A DNA stretch of 64,000 nt from Acholeplasmataceae bacterium UBA6235 (GTDB lineage: Bacteria; Bacillota_I; Bacilli_A; Acholeplasmatales; UBA5453), in the NCBI GenBank assembly GCA_002441525.1, contig DJWH01000033.1, forward strand, positions 1 to 64,000, read 5' to 3'. The notes beneath the pieces are model-generated. The model had not been told where the DNA came from, made no database searches, and worked only from the letters and a program-made list of their open reading frames with translations. How positions within the stretch are numbered: the stretch's first letter is position 1; each line of letters opens with the position of its first letter. Position numbers and translations under genes: made by a program. Positions 59,874-64,000 of this stretch are shown in pieces.

Positions 59874-61416
59874 CCTCTACTGTCTTAGTTTTGGTTTCTG
59901 TTTCCGCTAGTTTTGCTGCGGTTTGTTTAGTATAACGTTCGATGCGTTGTTGAATGATTGGTGGTGTTGGAATCTTCGGTGCATCTGGATGTAGCAACCA
60001 TGTAGCAGCATAGTGCGTATCGGATACTTTAAAGAACGGTGGTTGTTCTTCAAAATCAATTTTTAATGCATATTTGTTACGTTCAGCAAATGCATCCCCT
60101 TTAGGTGGGAATAACATGTCTGGTGGAGTACCTGGAATCGAAACCAATTTGTCTTTGGTATCTAAATCCGGTACTGAGGATAGTAAGGCCCATGTATAAG
60201 GGTGTTTTGGGTTATAGAATATTTCATCGGCTGTACCGTATTCAACAATCTTACCTGCATACATAACTGCAACACGGTCAGCCATGTTCGCTACGACACC
60301 AAGGTCATGGGTAATAAAGATAACCGAAAGGTCTCTTTCTTTCTTAATATCTTTGATTTGGTTTAAGATTTGTTCTTGGATGGTCACGTCTAGCGCTGTG
60401 GTCGGCTCATCACAAATCAAGAGTTTAGGGTTTGCGGTTAACGCAATTGCGATAACGATTCTTTGTCTCATCCCACCAGAGAATTGGAAAGGATATTGAT
60501 TGAAACGTTTTTCAGGATCTGGAATGTTAACTTCTCTCATGATTTGGATAGCACGTTCATAAGCTTCTTTTTGAGTGACTTTAAAACGTCTTCTGAAAGC
60601 TTCATTTAAGTTGCTTAATTCAACACGAAGTTCTCTGATTTCTTGGTTAATTCTCTTTTGTTGTGCTTCATTGCCTTGAGCGTCCTTTAATGCAGACACT
60701 TTCTTCGCGATTTCAGCATTCAAATTAGAAACTGCTTTTTGTTTTTCTTGATTTACTTCAACAATTTCTTTCTTGATTTGAACTTTAGCGGTTGCTTTTG
60801 CAGCCAAATAACGACGTTTTACATCTGGAACTTGTGACTTCAAATCAGCAAGCAATGCTTTTGATTTCGCTTTGTATGCGACAATTTTTTCTCGCTTATC
60901 GGCTTTTGTCATTTCTTTATCGACATTGATCTCATAAATCTTGTCTTTTAAATCTTTTTTCGCAAGTTTGATACGTGTCAATAAATTTAGATAATCGTGA
61001 TACTCGTTATGGAATAAATCGATGAAACGATTCTTCACACGGTTACCATTGACCAACATGGCTTCGGTGATTTGCTTACCAATCTTCATGATTGGGTTCA
61101 AACTCGATAGTGGGTCTTGGAAAATCATGCCAATTTCGTTCCCTCTAATTTTGTGGAAGTTGGCTTCTGATAATTTGGTTAAATCTTGATTACGGTAGTT
61201 GATTTCGCCGTCATCAATGATGGCGTTCCCAGCGAGAATACCCATAATCGCACGGTTGGTTACCGATTTACCGGAACCAGATTCGCCAACGATGGCCAAA
61301 GTTTCGCCTTTATATAAGTCAAACGAAATGTCTCTAACTGCTCTAACCAATCCGTTTGGTGTCTTAAATGATACAGTCAAATTTTTGACTTCTAGTACTT
61401 TTTCTTGATTACTCAT
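59866..61416 (-). CDS. oppD: Oligopeptide ABC transporter ATPase OppD with coiled-coil insertion
   Basis: First ATPase of the importer, 516 aa against about 330-360 usually. Walker A GESGSGKS (44-51), Q-loop MIFQDPLSSLNP (97-108), then a Lys/Glu-rich helical insertion (about 130-280) before the signature FSGGMRQRI (312-320) and Walker B LLICDEPTTALD. The C-terminal block VSIPGTPPDMLFPPKGDAF (of the Fe-S-like region in OppD) is present but its cysteines are not obvious. Starts one base from the oppC stop and overlaps oppF by 8 bp. Confidence 0.93.
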   Translation of the reverse strand: MSNQEKVLEVKNLTVSFKTPNGLVRAVRDISFDLYKGETLAIVGESGSGKSVTNRAIMGILAGNAIIDDGEINYRNQDLTKLSEANFHKIRGNEIGMIFQDPLSSLNPIMKIGKQITEAMLVNGNRVKNRFIDLFHNEYHDYLNLLTRIKLAKKDLKDKIYEINVDKEMTKADKREKIVAYKAKSKALLADLKSQVPDVKRRYLAAKATAKVQIKKEIVEVNQEKQKAVSNLNAEIAKKVSALKDAQGNEAQQKRINQEIRELRVELSNLNEAFRRRFKVTQKEAYERAIQIMREVNIPDPEKRFNQYPFQFSGGMRQRIVIAIALTANPKLLICDEPTTALDVTIQEQILNQIKDIKKERDLSVIFITHDLGVVANMADRVAVMYAGKIVEYGTADEIFYNPKHPYTWALLSSVPDLDTKDKLVSIPGTPPDMLFPPKGDAFAERNKYALKIDFEEQPPFFKVSDTHYAATWLLHPDAPKIPTPPIIQQRIERYTKQTAAKLAETETKTKTVEGE

Positions 61417-63332
61417 TATTCGCTACCTCTCAATTGTGGATTCAAGGCGTCACGTAAAGCATTACCGAACATATTGAAAGAAATCATCAGTGTAGCAACA
61501 ACCAATGTTGGGAAAATAACCAACCAAGTGTTACCAGCCATGATTTGTTGTTGACCATCGTTTAAGATGACCCCAATGGAGGTACCTGTTAATTCGATAG
61601 GTCCGATGGCTAAGGTTTGACCATTACCAATACCGAAACCTAAGAAGGATAAGTTAACTTCAAGGAAGATAACCGATGGAATACTTAAGACAACTCTGGT
61701 GACAATAGTACCTAATGCGTTAGGTAAGATGTGTTTAAAGATGATACGGCGGTCGGATGCACCTAGCGTTCTAGCAGCGAGGACATATTCACGGCCTTTG
61801 TATCGATAGAATTGGATACGGGTAATACCGGCAGCTCCAATCCATCCATCATAAATCATGAATATGAAGAGCGCTGTGAACCCCGGTCCAATGAGGACTG
61901 TAATAATACCAATCATCGTAATTTGAGGGAAACTACCCCAAATATCGACAAATCTTTCCATCAAGATATCTACTTGACCACCATAATAAGCGGAGGTAGA
62001 ACCCCAGATGATACCTACAACGATGTTAACGGCTGCTGCCATGAAACCAAGTAATAGGGATGTTCTTAAACCTAACCAAATAAGGGTAAATAAATCTCTA
62101 CCAAATTCATCGGTACCGAATAAGAAATATGGCGTATCTTCAAAGCCGACTGCGTATGCGCCGTCTTTCATAACGAAATAATTTCTGAATTGTAAGCCTG
62201 TACCAGGAACGGTAAAGTCTTCATAACCGGTGACAGCAGATAGTGGATAACCGGATCCGAAAGTCCATGCTCTTGGATCATTTTCATCCATTTCGATGGT
62301 GTCTTCCATGCCAGGGTTTTCCGATAAAATACGTTCATATTCTACTCTACCAATGGTGGCAGGTTTATCAGCGAAAATAGCGCCATAAACGTCATAAACG
62401 AATTCTGCTACCAACATTTTCGCATCTTTTCTGACGAAGCGCCCATTTTCAATACCTTGACCATGAGTATAGAATACGAATGTTGCTAAAGTGTAACCTG
62501 TATAATCTTGTAAAACTGCTTCATCTGCCTTGTTTTGAATTTGGACAGAATTAAATACGACATTTTCACTACCATCTACAGATTTTTCAGGTAGTTCAAG
62601 TTTTAGTACAATGAATCTAGCAGTACCACTGCTGACACCATCCATTGGGTCAAAACGATGGATACCTTCACTGGTGACTGTACCCAATAATTCAAGTTGA
62701 TCCCAAGTTCTGGAGAAACTGCTGGTATTCCATTGTGAAAGATACACTTTTAAGGTTGCGCCTTCAGTGATGCTTTCAATATCCAATACGATTTCATGCG
62801 CATTGGTGTATGTAAATAATGTATTTGATGCTACGGAGTAACCGATTCTATCGTAGTTTACATATAAGGTATTGGTTCCGCCGACATACTTTTCGTCAAC
62901 TTCAGTACCAATGGTATAACTGTATTTGATGGATCCTGGTTTGATATATTCCATATCAAAACCTTCAGGTGTACCCGAAGCTTTACCATCTTCATCGATT
63001 ACGATGGTATTGACTTGGACTGGTTGGTTTTTATATAGTTTTGTACCATCGGTAATACCAATCAGTTCCAAAATAGGAATTCTTGGCGGCAAGGTCATAA
63101 TACCTGCATTGGTTTGGCTATATAAATACTTAGGGGTAATCATTGGCACAAATATGGACATCAAAATCATGATGAGCAAGATGATGGTTGCGGTAACGTT
63201 ATACTTATTCTTAGTAAAACGAAGCATCGCATCTTGGAAATAACTGAGTTGCTTTGTACGCAACTTTTTGTCCATTAATTTTTCATTTTCTTGGACCAGT
63301 TGGAAATAACTCGGATCATACTGTTTTTCCAT
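61416..63332 (-). CDS. oppC: Oligopeptide ABC transporter permease OppC with large extracellular insertion
   Basis: Permease of the importer, 638 aa, about twice the usual 300-340. TM1 is at about 46-66. An insertion of some 300 residues (about 85-395) follows, rich in beta-strand-like sequence and Thr/Val, before the family lead-in FGTDEFGRDLF (405-415). Then come the remaining five membrane segments with the EAA loop (YVLAARTLGASDRRIIFKHI read as AARTLGASDRRIIFKHILP). The insertion must face outside, suggesting a built-in substrate- or lipoprotein-contacting domain. Shares a base with the oppB and oppD genes at its ends. Confidence 0.92.
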   Translation of the reverse strand: MEKQYDPSYFQLVQENEKLMDKKLRTKQLSYFQDAMLRFTKNKYNVTATIILLIMILMSIFVPMITPKYLYSQTNAGIMTLPPRIPILELIGITDGTKLYKNQPVQVNTIVIDEDGKASGTPEGFDMEYIKPGSIKYSYTIGTEVDEKYVGGTNTLYVNYDRIGYSVASNTLFTYTNAHEIVLDIESITEGATLKVYLSQWNTSSFSRTWDQLELLGTVTSEGIHRFDPMDGVSSGTARFIVLKLELPEKSVDGSENVVFNSVQIQNKADEAVLQDYTGYTLATFVFYTHGQGIENGRFVRKDAKMLVAEFVYDVYGAIFADKPATIGRVEYERILSENPGMEDTIEMDENDPRAWTFGSGYPLSAVTGYEDFTVPGTGLQFRNYFVMKDGAYAVGFEDTPYFLFGTDEFGRDLFTLIWLGLRTSLLLGFMAAAVNIVVGIIWGSTSAYYGGQVDILMERFVDIWGSFPQITMIGIITVLIGPGFTALFIFMIYDGWIGAAGITRIQFYRYKGREYVLAARTLGASDRRIIFKHILPNALGTIVTRVVLSIPSVIFLEVNLSFLGFGIGNGQTLAIGPIELTGTSIGVILNDGQQQIMAGNTWLVIFPTLVVATLMISFNMFGNALRDALNPQLRGSE

Positions 63333-64000
63333 TATTTCTTCGCCCCCATTCTAATTTGTGGATCGATGAGACCATAAGATAAGTCAACGATTAAAACGGT
63401 GACTAAACCAATGATGCCATAGAAAGCACTTGAAGCCATGATGACGTTATAGTCATATTGGTTTTGTGCTAAAGCTTGTAGTGTAACTCTACCAACACCA
63501 GGGATACCATAAACACTTTCCATGATGAAAGAACCACCGAGGAGTCCTGCGAAGGAACCGATGATGACTGGTACCATTGGTACTAATGAGTTTCTAATAG
63601 CGTGTCTTAAAACGGCTTGTCTGTGGCTTAAACCTTTGGTTTTCGCCAACAAGACATATTCGCTGGTTAAGACTTCTGATAATTCAGCTCTTAATAAACG
63701 TGTTAACCCGGCAATGGCTGGTAAGCCACCTGCGATAACAGGTATTACATAACCTTTCGCAATCTCCCAACCACTTTCAAGTTCGATGAGCGGGAACTGC
63801 GGCTCAAGTAATCGGTCAAATTGATAACTGAAGATGATGATCAAGACAAGAATGAATACAAGAGCAGGTACTGACAAGAACATCATGATGATGATTTGCA
63901 TGATATTATCAACGATGGTGTCTTTTTTAAGCGCAGCTAAAATACCGAATAAGAATCCGAATGGTAGATAAAATAATAACACCGAAACGTTCAGTGATAG
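63332..64000 (-). CDS. oppB: Oligopeptide ABC transporter permease OppB (5' end beyond window)
   Basis: First permease of the importer. The frame stays open through the right edge, so the N-terminus is missing; about 223 residues are visible. Membrane segments and the EAA motif are clear (RLLRAELSEVLTSEYVLLAKTKGLS read as SEYVLLAKTKGLSHRQAV), ending in IIGLVTVLIVDLSYGLIDPQIR, the typical OppB C-terminus. It shares its stop with the oppC start. OppA, the binding protein, is not in the window and may lie further right. Confidence 0.93.
   Translation of the reverse strand, partial: LSLNVSVLLFYLPFGFLFGILAALKKDTIVDNIMQIIIMMFLSVPALVFILVLIIIFSYQFDRLLEPQFPLIELESGWEIAKGYVIPVIAGGLPAIAGLTRLLRAELSEVLTSEYVLLAKTKGLSHRQAVLRHAIRNSLVPMVPVIIGSFAGLLGGSFIMESVYGIPGVGRVTLQALAQNQYDYNVIMASSAFYGIIGLVTVLIVDLSYGLIDPQIRMGAKK

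Noticed and set aside
1-64000. CRISPR array, insertion sequence, prophage, tRNA or rRNA genes
   Set aside because: No regularly spaced repeats, transposase, phage structural gene, tRNA cloverleaf or rRNA sequence was noticed on either strand.

Overview
The window reads as chromosome of a wall-less Firmicutes relative that keeps the standard genetic code, most likely Acholeplasmatales or a close Mollicutes/Izemoplasma-like lineage. UGA acts as a stop (for example at the ATGA junctions xerC/Nudix and rimM/trmD), while the gene set is Firmicutes-like: T-box leaders, CcpA/HPr, Spx, sufCDSUB, trmFO-xerC, ylbF-ylbG, rpsP-khpA, rimM-trmD-rplS. No peptidoglycan genes are seen. This placement is inference from gene content. 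I see no tRNA or rRNA genes, insertion sequences, prophage or CRISPR.

Layout. 1-6.2 kb: Nudix hydrolase (cut by the window edge), xerC, trmFO, a LacI-type regulator and an ABC-2 exporter pair. 6.1-12 kb: folate transporter folT behind a THF riboswitch, then an operon read leftward (pckG-tdh-kbl-GNAT-ung) for PEP/oxaloacetate exchange and threonine breakdown. 12-18.7 kb: gapA, NAD kinase, a CYTH protein, GMP reductase, a free-standing cyclic-di-GMP riboswitch unit, spx and pepF. 18.7-22 kb: PII-like protein and cation/proton antiporter under a cyclic-di-AMP (ydaO) riboswitch, then trpS under a Trp T-box. 22-25.6 kb: a single-module nonribosomal peptide synthetase (C-A-T-R). 25.7-29 kb: lipid kinase, tyrS under a Tyr T-box, ccpA. 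29-33.3 kb: rplS, trmD, rimM, khpA, rpsP, ylbG, ylbF, with a diguanylate cyclase (GGDEF) gene set into the ribosomal/tRNA cluster on the other strand. 33.3-41 kb: def, TIM-barrel-like protein, SPOUT methylase, thiI, fRMsr, rpsD with leader, M48 protease, ArsB/SLC13-type transporter. 41-46 kb: operon pgk-XRE/cupin-ptsH-tpiA, a ComK-like protein and a sugar-ABC ATPase behind a perfect cre. 46-53 kb: YcxB-like and PucR-like genes, an S66 peptidase, sufC-D-S-U-B. 53-57 kb: a structured non-coding RNA candidate, a polytopic membrane protein, a DUF1858-DUF438-DUF454 operon and an atypical orphan response regulator. 57-64 kb: oligopeptide ABC operon oppB-C-D-F plus two membrane proteins.

How it fits together. 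Lower glycolysis (gapA, pgk, tpiA), HPr, CcpA and cre sites form a carbon-control circuit. Three nucleotide or cofactor riboswitches (THF, c-di-AMP, c-di-GMP) and two T-boxes are readable. The c-di-GMP riboswitch and the GGDEF enzyme indicate a working c-di-GMP circuit.

Most unusual items: the C-A-T-R synthetase; the c-di-GMP riboswitch unit, which has a consensus promoter, a perfect cre and only a 21-codon ORF downstream; the hairpin-rich RNA candidate at 53.1 kb; an HPr lacking the Arg-Pro pair after its active-site His; and an oligopeptide transporter whose two ATPases and permease all carry large insertions.
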